A program made the translations under genes and the position numbers. A DNA stretch of 64,000 nucleotides from Brassica napus (Eukaryota; Streptophyta; Magnoliopsida; Brassicales; Brassicaceae), in the NCBI RefSeq assembly GCF_020379485.1, contig NC_063438.1:4422024-4486023 (forward strand), in the 5' to 3' direction. This document shows, one piece after another, positions 11,235-24,427 of the stretch. The stretch's first letter is position 1; every line of letters begins with the position of its first letter. Under the pieces are notes generated by a model. The model ran no database searches and was not told the DNA's origin. It worked only from the letters and a program-made list of their open reading frames with translations.

Positions 11235-14200
11235 TTAAGCAAAGCTAAATATTTATTAGCATTTAGATGAGCATAAATTACTTTCACACAATATCCATTT
11301 CTTTTTAAACACGAATAAACCAATTAGAATCTATATATCTTAAAAAATTATGAATGAGCTTTTCTCATGATTAGTGCTACAACATAAATCTATAAGGAAT
11401 CTCTTGTGTCATAATTAAGATTATTCATTATTTATCAAAAATGATAATGCGTGGTGATTATAGATAAGAGCGAAAGAAGCATGAAGGTTAATTACATCTG
11501 ATGAAGAACGCACCGAAGAAATAAAGCTGCAAGTGGCCATAAGACTGATGTCTGAGTCGACTTACACCATTTATATATCGATAGACACATTCCAAAGTAG
11601 TGTTCCGACCAATCACCAACTACTTCACTTAGATCTGTTCGCCATATCTCACACATTTTCGTCTTCTCTCATCCTTCTACTTACTAAAATTGGGCTTTTT
11701 TCTACCGTATTTTAATTTGTAACTTCATTTCAACTACTCTAAAATAACTTCATTTTATTAGGAAGTACTAGTTTCTAAAGACTAGAGGGTTTTTAAACTC
11801 GACGAATTTTATGAAGATAAATAATTATGAAAAATATGGCAGTGGCAGATCAATATTGTAGATGTTTCTCCTTATATTATATATAAAAGTAAGTCTTGAG
11901 CTACCCACATACCATCTCATAAGTCATTATCCCCATAGCCGCAACATCTAGCATCTGGCAGTCTCAAAGCTCAGTATGTTTCGGGCTCTCCTCTTAGTCT
12001 TGTCTCATGTTCACATATTTCCTTGATACCTTATTATATCATCATTAGATGTGATGTTTCCAACATGCATTTTTAGATGAAATATTTTATCGTTTGATAT
12101 CGACCGAATGCTATTATTGGACAAACTAAGCCATCAAATGCAACATACACGTAGTGAAGTAATTGGTTTTCAACACTAATTAACACTATGTTAATGTACT
12201 TAATTTTTCAGTCCAAACTAAATGGAATTATGTGAACTAGAATATGTTATTGTATCATATGTCAAATTCCTTATAATTGCAAGAATATGAAACAAGTTGA
12301 CAACAAGACAAGAAATCAGAAAAGCTGTTTATAGTTTACACCAGGAAAATGTAAACAAAAAAAAGGTGGTACATATTTTTATGTATGTTTCAACACAAAC
12401 TAAGAAGATTATGATCAATAATTGCAGATTAGTATCTTTAAAAATTCCTATCTAAGGAAAAAGCTAATAAAGAAAAGGTTAAATAAAGGCTAATCGTTAC
12501 AATCGCACTCGAAACTTCGAAAGCACTATTAGAGAGTTCTATATTCTGATACTCTCCAAGAACACCATATATAATCGCACTAAGCATGCCCCTCCAAATA
12601 TATATTCATGATACCTATGTACGTATAACTTAGGGAAATGATAAAATACTTAATATAACTCCACTAATTAAATAGATGTTCACAAACTTCATTTTTAGAA
12701 GAATACAAAATCCATAATCATTGTATAATTTAAAGAGAAAGTGTTTAAATAAAAGACACTGCGCATATGTATTAAAATGAGGACCGCCCAAAGCATTAGC
12801 ACACAATAATGCAGAGAAAAGCATTAATAGACAATAATGCGAAAGAAAGCATTGGAAAATAAGTTAAAAGAAAAGGAGCAATTGGGAAACTTAATCAGCA
12901 GAAGACGATCACTACGTCTTTTCGTTTGTTGTATCTTTGACCATATAAATTAATGGATCCCATTCTTCACCTTTTCTTTTGACGACTACGTTCAATATGG
13001 AGCTTTCAAAAAGCCTAAATTAAGCGGTTTCGTATCGTACGTCCACACATATATATATCTAGTAGATATTATAGGTCGTTGTAGATTTTAGACATGTGTG
13101 GTTTGGTGGACAAAACTCGCATTTAGATTTTACAATCCTATATTGAGTTATGTATAGGATCTTATGAGTTCTTATCTTGTTTATTGTAGATTTTTGCAAG
13201 ATAACCCATGTTTTAAAAGTTTAGAAAATGAACTTTGGTTCACGGGATTTGTGTCCTTGTTAAGGTTTGGTCATTAAGATAACATTCTTATTAGCTTGTT
13301 AGTAATTTTCAAAACAAATTAAGTCTTACATGCATTCTAGTTTTTTCTATAACTAAACTGTATGAATTAAATTGTGGTACGTAGTATGTTGATAAAAAGA
13401 AAATTTAGGGTGATAGACATAAATTTGTCGGTTATAAATCAAGTTACTGTTGTTTGGCTATTTGAAGTTGGATCCATATCTTAGACCTCATTAATAATCT
13501 GGATCGGACTAGATGCCAATATTGTCTTTCTGATTTACACCAAAAAACTATTGTCTTTCTAGAAGCTTAGTTTGGCTTCGGTCCAGATAGCCCCAATCAA
13601 TAAAATTGAACCATATTTATTTACACTCATCAAAAATCATATTACCTTTAATAATGGAAGCGCTCACGAATTTTCTTCAAAATCATTGCAAGTAATTCAT
13701 CCCCAATCTCTTGCCTTTTTAAAGAAAAAAAAATGGTGCACCACACGGAATCTTACTTTTTGTCAGCCCAAAAGGGAAAGGATGTATTTATAGAATTCCC
13801 AATGTTATCTTGCACGTCTCCTATTGGCTCTTACAAAGCACATTTAAGGTTTTGGTCTAATTGAAACTATAATTATATGAATAAGATCTGTTTCGTAAGC
13901 ATACGTCACAAATGTATAGAATATTATGTATATGTTAACGTATCTGTATGCAGATAGTAGCTTATTAACATATATATTTATGTATGTGGTTGCTTGTCTC
14001 AACTTTGAAATTAGGAGTCCATTCTTTTTAACTAGAAACTAGTTTATATATACTCACAATAGTGAATATATTGAAATTAGTTTTGTGTCCAAAAAAAATA
14101 TTGGAATTGGTTTATTCACGTTATGCAAATATCTATTCTAGCTATAGTAATCTTTGAAAAGAAATAGTTCTAAAATTTAAAAAAAAAGTAATTATGTTTT

Positions 14201-15560
14201 ATTTAGGCAAATAAATAATTAATCTTTGCAAATATCGTAGTAGCATAATAATTGTTTTATTTATATCTCATATCAAAAAACAAAAGCAAGGTAAAAGCAT
14301 AAATAATTATGTTGTAGTAAAAAATATATATAGTTATGGTTCTCAAACATATAATACACTATGTGCATCGTGATAGTACTTCTTTCATTAAACTCTAGAA
14401 ATAATATAATTCATATATAGTGTATATATTATAATAATAATCGATTTGTTTTGTGAGATGCCATTTAGTATCAGATTAATTATTGATTGGTTGTAGTGTT
14501 TCTTTTAAATTGGTTAATAATGATTAATAAAAGTAATTAAGGTAATGTTCTTTTTTGGACCAATATAATGTTCCTTATAAATAGGAGTATATATTTTGAT
14601 TGATTAAGGCAAACATTAAATAAAACATATTATTAATGAAGGGGTCCAACAAACTTTATAAGTAGATTTCTCAAAACTGATTCTCTTTTAATAGAATAGA
14701 TTTAAATCCAGTGAAGAAATAAGTTATGTCATTTCATGAACTATAATATATTTCAATGTTTAATTTCGGTTAATCAATAAAAAGATGTTACAAATGTCTT
14801 TAATTAGGATATGCGTATTCTATGTTGAGTTACTTTATTTTATGATTGTAATTAATTAAAATTTGTATAGTTGGAGATATATTTTTGGGGGCGATATTTT
14901 TTTTATGAGATATCGTGAGATATTCATACCTGCCAAATGCCAACTACAGAATAATGAATCAGAACATTATGTTGACAGAGAACCGATCCTTCTCTTTTAG
15001 AAAACAAAATTATAGCAAAGAAAATAATTAAAGTAAGTCCACCAGAAACAAAGTGGCAAATGGGAACAGTGCAAAGGACCCAAAATATTGGCAATTATAC
15101 GCACTTACATCAATAATTATTCCATGAACTAAAACAAATAAGAAAATTACTTAATAAAAAGGAAAAAGGTAAAAATCTAACCAATAGTCTCTCTACTCAA
15201 CAGTGTCGGTATATCGTGACTCGTTAATCATTTACATAGTTTATACTTTATAGTAATTTACATTTGGAAAGAACTCGATGCATCAACACCTCTCCTGGAG
15301 TTAGGCAACCATAAATATAAAAGTGTTTTGTTCATTTAGTTAGGTTATGTAGATCATACGCATATTCTCAAATTTGTAAATCTTTTGTGCATCCTCTTTG
15401 GTTCTAGTTGATAAGATAGAGAAATAGGGCCCATGAATTCAGGGTAGGGTATGCCAACTTGACAAACAAAAAAAAACAAAAACATTATATACATATTTAT
15501 ATCATAAATATTTACACAAACATACACGTATAAGTTTCCGTAGAGAAGAATGTCACATCA
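10636..15560. other. AT-rich intergenic region upstream of the UMAMIT gene
   Basis: No coding region, RNA gene or recognisable transposon end was found in about 4.9 kb. It holds a (TA)n tract at 11183-11228 and a short minisatellite at 12790-12855, where two 27-28 bp units AAAGCATTA...ACAATAATGC are followed by a partial third. The rest is AT-rich, unique-looking DNA, presumably including the distal promoter of the transporter gene. Confidence 0.6.
11183..11228. repeat. (TA)n microsatellite, 46 bp
   Basis: An uninterrupted TA dinucleotide run of about 23 units in intergenic DNA, likely length-polymorphic. Confidence 0.95.
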
Positions 15561-15579
15561 CATCCTTTATTGTTAGGCC

Positions 15580-15587
15580 TATATAAA
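15580..15587 (+). promoter_or_regulatory. TATA box of the UMAMIT12-like gene
   Basis: TATATAAA within GGCCTATATAAAGAGAG lies 129 bp upstream of the ATG at 15716. This is the normal TATA spacing for a transcript with a leader of about 100 bp, and A/C-rich leader sequence follows. Confidence 0.6.
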
Positions 15588-15715
15588 GAGAGATAACCAA
15601 GACCATCATAACACATCATTCAATTGAAAACAAACCTCCCTGTTTCTCTATTGCTACTACTTTTAAACATAATCAAAAAAGAGAAAGAGGAGATTGTTGA
15701 TCTTAAGCTATTAAG

Positions 15716-18535
15716 ATGGAGGAAATAAGGAAGAGGGATTGCATGGAGAAGGCAAGGCCATTCATTTCAGTAGTATTGTTGCAAGTAGGGTTAGCAGGAA
15801 TGGACATTCTCTCAAAAGCTGTCCTAAACAAAGGCATGAGCAATTACGTGCTTGTTGTTTACCGTCATGCGGTTGCTACCGTGGTTATGGCCCCTTTCGC
15901 CTTCTATTTCGACAAGTACTTTCTACTTTCCCTTCTTTAGATCAGCTTATTTGACAAACACAAACGTTTGGCTTGTAATTTTAAAACCATGGTAATAAAT
16001 TATCATCTAGTTTAATTTGATCTTATATTGGAAAATGGAAATCGAGTCTGCAATGCATTACTAAAGTTTTTTGACGTTTGTGTTTCCATGCTATATGATA
16101 CCTATTTAATATTATTTGTGTGGTTGTGCATAGACGTTTAGTGTGTTGAAAAGATGAAAGTAGTAAAAGAAAGAATGAGGTTTGTGACGTAACTATACGA
16201 TAAGATGGTGTCAAAGACAAAACACTTGTAACGGTTCTATCTTTGTTTTTTTTTTGTGTGGCTTGTGTCACTGTCATGCATAGAATGTGAGTACTTCCCA
16301 TTTCTTTAAGGCATTTCCAACAATGACACCAAATTTAGTGTTGAAATTACCTCAAATTTAGTGTTGAAATTACACTAAATTTGGTGTTTTAGTGTCATAA
16401 TCTTTTTTCTCATCCCCAATAATGACACCAAATGTAATATTATATATTATTTGATGTTTTCAGTTTCTAAAATTTTATATTTTTATTATTTGTAATTGAT
16501 AACTAATTATTTAGTCACATTTATATTATTATTTATATTTTATTATTTGTAAGTGATAAATAATAATAATAATTATTTAGTGATTTATTTTGGAAATAAA
16601 AATAAATTTTTTATATTTTTGATTATATGAAAATAAATTAAAAATAAAAATAACATAATATACTTATTTTTTATTATTTATTATTTGTAATTGATAAATA
16701 ATAATAGTCATTTAGTGATTTATTTTGAATTATAAAAATAAAATTTTAAAATTTTGATTTTATGAAAATAAATTAAAAATACAAATAACATAATATATTT
16801 ATTTTTAATTACAAATTTGATAGCAATAGACCTATATTATTAAATGAAACATAATAAAATATGTATTTTAAAGATTTGGTGTGATGAATAGTGTGACACC
16901 AAATTTGGTGTAACACTATTTACATTACACCAAATTTGGTGAAATAGTGTGAAATTTAGTATCTTGTTGGAGATGAAATGACAACAAATTTGGTGTTTTA
17001 GTGTCTTGTTGGAAATGGTCTTAATGTCTCTCTTGGACATGAATGCTTCAGTAATTATGATTGTAAACACGTAACTTTGACACAAACCACTTCGTATGAG
17101 ATATTTTTTAACCACGATTCTCAAATAAGCACAAGCTCCTTCTTAAAAAGATAACAATGATACAAAATGTGTCAAAATGGTTAAAAATATTGTTTTCATG
17201 ATTGAAAAAAAATTGCAACTTTCTAATGTAATTTAATGGTTATGATGTGAAAAACAGGAAGGTGAGACCAAAGATGACGTGGATGATATTTGGCAAGATA
17301 ACACTTCTTGGATTACTTGAGTAATAATTTTATTTTTATTCTTTAATTGTCCCACAAATCTATCTTCTTATTCACTTGAATCTGATTTATATTTCGTATC
17401 ATGTATTTTTGCAATATAATAGGCCAGTTATCGATCAGAACTTATACTACTTAGGGATGAAATACACGACGGCTACATTTGCAACGGCCATGTACAATGT
17501 CCTACCTGCAATCACGTTCGTCCTTGCCTATTTATTTGGGCTTGAAAGAGTGAACCTACGTTGCATCAGGAGCGCCGGTAAGATAATTGGGACACTGGCT
17601 ACAGTAGGAGGAGCTATGATCATGACTCTTGTAAAAGGCCCGGTTCTTGACCTTTTCTGGACCAAAGGAGTCTCTGCACCAAACACAACTGGGACTGATA
17701 TTCACAGTGCCATCAAAGGCGCAGTTCTGGTCACTATTGGTTGTTTCAGCTATGCATGTTTCATGATTCTCCAAGTAAGGCAATCTTTAAAAATAATAAT
17801 AATAAGATATTTATCGATTGATTTTTACAAATAAGTTATTTCTTTTCAGGCTGTCACGTTGAGGACTTACCAAGCAGAACTCTCACTAACAGCATGGATA
17901 TGCCTAATGGGAACAATAGAAGGAACAGCCGTGGCATTAGTGATGGAGAAAGGAAACCCTGGCGCATGGGCCATTGGTTGGGACACTGAACTTCTTACAG
18001 CCGCATACAGTGTAAGATTCAGACATGTCTAAGTAACTCAGTGACTCACATACTTTCTTGTAGATTAATTATGGTAATAAAATGGATGCAGGGGATAGTG
18101 TGCTCAGCTATCGCTTACTATGTTGGAGGAATGGTGATGAAAACTAGAGGTCCAGTGTTTGTAACAGCTTTTAGTCCTCTCTGCATGATCATAGTGGCGA
18201 TTATGTCGACGGTCATCTTTGCTGAGCAGATGTACTTGGGAAGGTAAGCAAGACACCAAACAATAACACCAGGCACTAGTTTTACCAATCAGGATTTAAC
18301 TATAATCTTTTTATTTGGCAGGGTTCTTGGTGCGGTGGTTATATGTGCAGGACTCTACCTTGTGATATGGGGCAAAGGCAAAGATATTGAATATCCTTCC
18401 ACGCCACAAGTAGGTGATGAATCAACACAACCAAAGCTGGAACTAAGCAGAAACGTGAAAGATAGTGTTGGTCATGAAGCCATTACTATCAACAATCAAG
18501 GAGAGCAAAGAAGAACGTTTGTAGAAACAGTCTAA
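15716..18535 (+). CDS. UMAMIT12: WAT1-related / UMAMIT12-like EamA transporter, six exons
   Basis: Exons 15716-15915, 17258-17320, 17423-17774, 17850-18011, 18092-18243 and 18322-18535 join with GT-AG introns and intact phase to 380 residues, normal for the nodulin MtN21/WAT1 family. These proteins have about ten membrane helices in two EamA/DMT repeats, here roughly residues 15-150 and 190-340. They sit in the plasma or vacuolar membrane, and members of the UMAMIT group export amino acids. Family signatures seen are NYVLVVYRHAVAT, EPVIDQNLYYLGMKYT, LPAITFVLAY and TRGPVFVTAFSPL. The C-terminal tail after VIWGKGKD is hydrophilic and ends VETV. The sequence agrees best, from memory, with Arabidopsis At2g37460. 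Intron 1 (1342 bp) contains a MITE at 16310-17020. Substrate is not predictable from sequence. Confidence 0.93.
16310..17020. mobile_element. MITE in intron 1 of the UMAMIT12-like gene
   Basis: A 711-bp AT-rich unit has imperfect inverted ends, GGCATTTCCAACAATGACAC on the left and, reading inward on the other strand, GACCATTTCCAACAAGACAC. TTAA flanks both sides (16306-16309 and 17021-17024), consistent with a TWA target duplication of PIF/Harbinger elements. Sub-terminal CACCAAATTTGGTG-type words repeat on both arms. It is non-coding and lies fully inside the intron. Confidence 0.75.
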
Positions 18536-19248
18536 CTGTACTATATGGGGACACACATGTTTTGCTTGGAGGAGTTAGAACGCTCACCAGTTTCAGATGG
18601 TATCCACTATGTTTCCAGATCAATTGTAGAATAGAATTTGCTAACTACCATGGGAGGAAAATAATTGTCATAGAGGTGGAAAAAAAATGATGGAACTATT
18701 TGGATTCATGCAATAGACAATGAATATGATTTGTTACAGTGTCTTCACTATAGATCATGAAGTTACCATTATCCTAAAAAAGGAACTTAGTGCTTCACTA
18801 TTTCACTATTTCACTAAAGAGATTAATAATGGCAAAATTCAGCACATACTAGACACAATCATTCTGGTTACCATTGTCTAGGAACAAGAACACAATATTT
18901 GCTATGGGAGCTGGCTTGATGGCCTACAATGTTATCTAAATCAGACGTGGTAATCACAAGAGGTAAGAAGCATATATAGTGAGCAAACTAAGAAACAGAG
19001 TAAAGACTCTGACATACTATCCATGAGAACTGAAAATTAACTTCATCTCTAGGATAATTATAATGGTGATTAGTTGTGAATATATACACATATATATTCA
19101 TTCATCTTTTTAGTTTATGATGAATGTAAAAAATATAAAATAGAAACAGTTCTCATATTATTTATCCAATGGAAAGGGGAAAAAAACATTAATTCTCCAT
19201 TGGTTTTGAATTTTACCAACAATGAGTACAAGACTTGGCAAAGACTAT
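18536..19248. other. Spacer between convergent UMAMIT12-like and TDBD genes
   Basis: No gene is seen. It should contain the 3' untranslated regions of the transporter (plus) and the TDBD gene (minus). A tATATACACATATATAttc low-complexity patch lies near 19080-19100. Confidence 0.6.
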
Positions 19249-21088
19249 TCAGAGCAGGTATCCTTCTTCCTTCCCGTAGATACGCTGAAGCTCCCGTGTA
19301 GCAGCTAAATAGGATTCTGAAGATACAGATGAAAGCACAAAGCATTAGAATCAAGAAGACCAGCTGCTTTAGTTTAAGCAATTGAACTATTGCACCTTTC
19401 CATAAACGGAAAGACTTTTGGTTGATGGTCGAGCCAGTCATTGTTGGGATAACATTGAACAGCAAATCCTGTGGTGTGTTTCTAAGCTCTTGAACTATCC
19501 CGTAGATGGTTTTCCCATTCTCAAAGTATATATGATTATTAGGATGCTTCGTCTTGCAACCAGCGTGCCGTTCAAACTCATATGCATTCACCACCTGGAG
19601 TAAAAAAAACATTTTCTATCAAGAGGCAGGAACCATTTGTAATCTACATGGTCCAATAAATGTTAACTCACCTTAGAGGAGTTACACGAGTCGCATCCAC
19701 ATTGATACCCAGAGCCCTTGATAACACCATGAAGCTCCTTCTGTAAACAAGAATCATAAGCCAATGCCATTGATTGCAATAATAAGTGAATCAGCTACTA
19801 CCTCACGTGACCAAGCAATGTATTTCACTGGAACTCCATCAAGCATACCAGTAGACAGCAGACTCCTTACATTAGAAGGGAAACTATTGCTCTGAAGTTT
19901 CTTTGACGCTTTTGTTTCTTCGTTCTTCACGGAGACATCAATACTAGAGAAGGTAGCATCTTTACCAAGCACGTTGGTTGGAGTTTCAGATAAGTGAGGT
20001 GTGGGCTGAGACATCAAGAACTCGTAGCCAGAGTTATTAGCATCAAAAGATATGAGTGTACTCTGTCCCTTGTTACAAGACTCTTGCACAACGTTACTGC
20101 TCCTGTTATATACACCATCCCTACCTACTAGTGTGCTTATGCTACCTTGACCCATGGATATTAAATTAGTGTCAGCCTTGTCGAAAGCAAGATCAGAAGC
20201 AAAACTGTTATTATCATTGTATATATTCTCATCACCCTTACTATATGGTTGCCCCATTGATATAAAGACACTGCTCTCCCTCTCGTAACTTTCAGCGATC
20301 ATGTTCTCCTCTTCCTTACCAAATGCAAGACCCATGCACATGGCATTCTCATCAACCCTATACGCATTAGTCGTGGATACAAAACTATCAGAGTCCTTCA
20401 CCTGGCTTACTTTCACTTTTCTGATTCCACCGTAGCTGACTCCACCCTGTGGATCCTCCTCGAGTGTGTGTGCCATTGACAAACCAAAAGAGTGCTCAGT
20501 GTTAACCGGATGAACGCTTTTATCATTAATATTAGCTGAGCTTGCAGTTACAGTGTCAAACAACCGTTCAGTAAACTGACCAGGAGGACTAGACTGGAAA
20601 CAGAAAGTGTTTCCCCAAGCCGGGACATTCGAGTTGATCACTTCAGAGAACAAGTTGCTGGTAGGAGCTTCCATTGCATGTTTCTTGTTTGGAAGTAACT
20701 CAGAGCCATCCAAAAGCCACTGATGAGGACGCTTAGAAGCATTATCATAAGAAGCAACCTTGCCTTCATTATGAAGTTCAGAGCTCTTTCCCATCCAAAA
20801 ACTTTGATTAGAAAAAGACTGTAACAAAGATAGATAAAAGAGCTTATCAGTTTTGAAATTGATGATACAAAAAGCAAAAAAAAAAAAAAAAAAAGCTTTC
20901 CATTAACAAAACTACGAACTGTGGACCCCGGGTGAAACTCTGACACCCACATGATTTACTGGCGCCAATCATAGAAGAGCTTCTCTCTTATATTATAATT
21001 CATTTTCAGTAAAGTTTCTGCCCCCACAGAAGTTAGATATCTTTAACAAGAAGCTACAACAAACTTGAGTATAAAAAAGCCATACCAT
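19249..21088 (-). CDS. Jas/TDBD-domain (Tify-domain-binding) protein, five coding exons
   Basis: Coding exons 21086-21088, 19802-20818, 19672-19740, 19396-19594 and 19249-19316 give 451 residues. The first coding exon holds only the ATG. The protein then reads SFSNQSFWMGK, which resembles the start I remember for this plant family. Residues about 30-320 are polar and serine/asparagine-rich with repeated SxGMGLAFGK-like patches. Residues about 322-430 are the TDBD/Jas fold: SNVRSLLSTGMLDGVPVKY, IAWSREK, KGSGYQCGCDSCNSSK, FERHAGCKTKHPNNHIYFENG and YGIVQELRNTP. The C-terminus is ELQRIYGKEEGYLL. Such domains occur in NINJA and in PHD-finger regulators and mediate protein contacts in the nucleus. 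Exact function is unknown. An in-frame open stretch without ATG precedes the start within the first exon (CCFEDRLVVTLEESF), so non-ATG extension is possible but unproven. Confidence 0.85.
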
Positions 21089-21956
21089 ATCTCTCAGCTG
21101 TTCTCTGAAGCTTTCTTCTAAAGTCACTACAAGCCTGTCCTCGAAGCAGCAATGCAGACCTTCAGAATCCAAACTAGAGTTGATTCAACTTCAAACAAAA
21201 AAAAAAACAAATAGAGAGAAAACCAGCTAGCTAATCATAGTTCCAAATAACTTGAAGCACACATGCGGCTAACATAAAGTATATAATCAAAGTTTAACAT
21301 TTTTTAATATCATACAGAGAACATAACCAGATATCATCAACTCATACCGACTCTTTTAGAACTCCGAAACAGTGACACAGACACAGTTAAGCAACCCTAA
21401 AAAAGCGAAGAAAAAACGAGAGAGCTAAAACTGGTTATAGGGTTGCTTAACTGTAGAGAGAGAGAGAGAGGGGGGAGAGAGAACGATCGGAAATATCGCC
21501 GGCGAAGTGTGACCAAACCACCACTGCGATTTTAAATAGTTTTTATAATTTTCGATGAGTCGTCTCTGTCTTGGAATAATAACCTTTTTGACTTTATTTT
21601 CTTGGCTCTCTCAGAGGTTTATTAACTGCTCTGCACGACTATTAATTAGAGAAGCTCAACTGATTTGGGCTTTCATGTTTGGGCCCATCTTGAACTTGTC
21701 TTACAAACAGAGAAAATAATATTGTTATATTCCTTTTAAAAACTTTTATAAACAAAATTAACAAACAGTAAAAAAACTCTATTCTTTTACACAAAATTTA
21801 GCTAATATAGGGAAACTATAAACAAAGTTAACCCAATATTAAAATTAAATTAACAATCTTGCTTTTGCACATATGAAAGTTCCACCATCCAATCGTAGAA
21901 ACCCACGTGTCATCTCTTCTTTGGCAACATGAAAACATCCAAAGGGTAATAATAAA
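21089..21956 (-). promoter_or_regulatory. Promoter and leader of the TDBD gene
   Basis: On the minus strand, TTATAAAAACTATTTAAAA lies at 21532-21550 and is a plausible TATA region. A pyrimidine-rich leader follows, with a CT repeat (GA on the plus strand, 21452-21482). The leader probably contains an intron, because a good donor, ATATG|GTATGG, directly follows the start codon. The remaining stretch to the stop of the upstream 5-phosphatase gene (21957) is AT-rich and shows nothing else. Confidence 0.5.
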
Positions 21957-24389
21957 TCAAGAAACAGATGATATGAGTCTAGGTTGTGTGTCTATACAAC
22001 TTTGTGCTCGTGTGAGCAATAAGATCTCTTCAGCCTGGACTTTCCCGTGGCATGTGTATGGCAACACCGGGTTTGGACGATGGTTCTGGTTGTTCGGTTT
22101 AGTTTTCCGGTTTGATTGATTTAGAGTTAAATCGATATGAACCGAGAATAGAGATTGAACCGGTCTGTGGTCCGAGAATCTTGACTCTCCCCTTGTGTAC
22201 CAAATTTGTTTCATCCCGTCACCTTTCCACAATATTCGATCACACCTGAAACAAATGAGTATGAACAATAAGGTTAAAGCTACATAAACATAACGTTAAA
22301 TCACAAATTATCAAATTCATGTATTTATTTCATAGATGAAAGCTTACCAAGCTGGTGTTCTGCGCTTTTCCTTTGATTTTTCGGTTTGGGCAACGTAATT
22401 ATCAGAATTTATAAGGTACTTATATGTTGGCGCAAAATAAATCCTTCCTTCTTCCCATCCTTGAAAAACTCTACCAGCTCTTTGTTCTATCTTTAGCTGC
22501 AAAGGAAAAAACATGTGTTAGCTCAAATCCTCTTAATTAAACAAGTAATTATATAAACAAAAAATAATTATTATTAACCTGATCTTTCTCTAGAAGTGCT
22601 TCCCAATCATTATTATTAAGCTGTTCATGCACGTCACTGCTGGCCCTTAGCCGATAATTCAAATCGCCTAGCCATATTACCTTACTGTAACACAAAGCGA
22701 TAAACAAGTTAATAATGGAACTCCATGTTAAAAAATAAAATAAAAATTTCGGACTTTACTTACTCATGGTCCATTATTGTCTCGGGTCGAGAATCTTTAG
22801 AAGAGCGCGAAAATCTTGTCCTCTTTAATATCTCGGTCACATCTAAGTTTCTTCTGACCTCGTCGCCTTCTTTTTCTCCAGACGTAAGATGCGTACAAAC
22901 AAAACATAGACTCGTCTCATGCACTGACATGCTGATAGATATCGAGCCCTACACAAGGTTGCATCGTTAGCTATTGAGCATACACATTTATCAAAATAGT
23001 CTGTAACCAGCGTTAAAGTTTTAGTTTGTTATTTTCAGATATTAGACTGACCTTGTTTCCAAGATATCCCATGATGCCACGACCAACGCATGAAACCTTG
23101 AGGTTGGTAATACGTTTCCGGAGATCATCTCTAACCCACACACACAAAAAGATCCCCACCATCTGTTTACTCGCTGCAAGGGAATAGCCTTGAGGCGTGG
23201 TCGAGTTGCATGAAACTGGGTTATCATCCGAAATACTGGAGAAGCTGAGACGGGGCTGTTGTGATGATTTCGTAAGTTCGAAGGAGGTTCTGTGGTTTTT
23301 AGAAAGTTGGAGGTCATTTTGTGATAAGTTGTGGTTGTTATTGTTCAAGGCTTCTCGGATAAGAGACAGCCACTTGGCCACAGGACCATTATCCTCGGCT
23401 CCTAGTACGTTACCAGCATTTAGCGGGACGATTTCTTGAAACCTAAACAAAACAAAACAAAAAGATGATATAATTGCTTATAGTACAATACAATATATTA
23501 AAAAGTGAAAAGTGTAATTAACATGATTATATGCATACCCTAGCACGTAAATGTCGGCATCTGCGGGAGATTGAAGCCAATCTTTTAAGTCTAATCCATC
23601 ATGTGGCGACTTCCCTCCCACGTTCCATGTCCCGACGAACATTCTAATCATCAACAATTAAAAAATAACAAAGTGAATAACCATAGCTAATTATAAACAT
23701 AAATAAATGTATATATAGGTTAATCATTAAAATAATTTATTACTTGAGATCAAGTTTGTCATCGACACGTGTCACATGCTGTTCACCGGTTGATTGTTTT
23801 AAATCCCCATTTCCTTGTCCCAGCAAACCTATCCCTTATATATTAATTGAGGAACATTTGAAAAGATGTAACCTCAATTTTGTATTAATTAAAAGAGGCC
23901 CCAATGCATAGGTGGCACTCAATTAGGTAGTCAATTACATTCAATTGAAAAATAAGTAGGTCCACATTCGATTTTTATATGTTGTTAGATACATAAGTTG
24001 GTCAAACTATATGATATAATGATATGATATGATATTTTCTTTCCTTAAATAAAACCTACGGAATTACCATAAATGACTAATATATATATGACAATTAATG
24101 ATTTTAATAATAAAGATTTGATAACAATGTATATCTCCTCCATCATTTTTTGTTTAATTTTATATTATTAAAATAAATTAAACAATCAAATTAGCTATAA
24201 AAATAAAATTTAGATTTTTTCGTATATGTTATATTTTAAATTTTTAAAAACGACAATAAATGACTAAAACTATTAAAATTATTATGTTAAAAATTAATGA
24301 TCAACGGTTTAACATTTTTATTATAAGAAGATACACATGATTTTAAAACCATATGAGTAAAAAATATCGTTTAATAATAAAATAAATAA

Positions 24390-24427
<38 letters not shown>

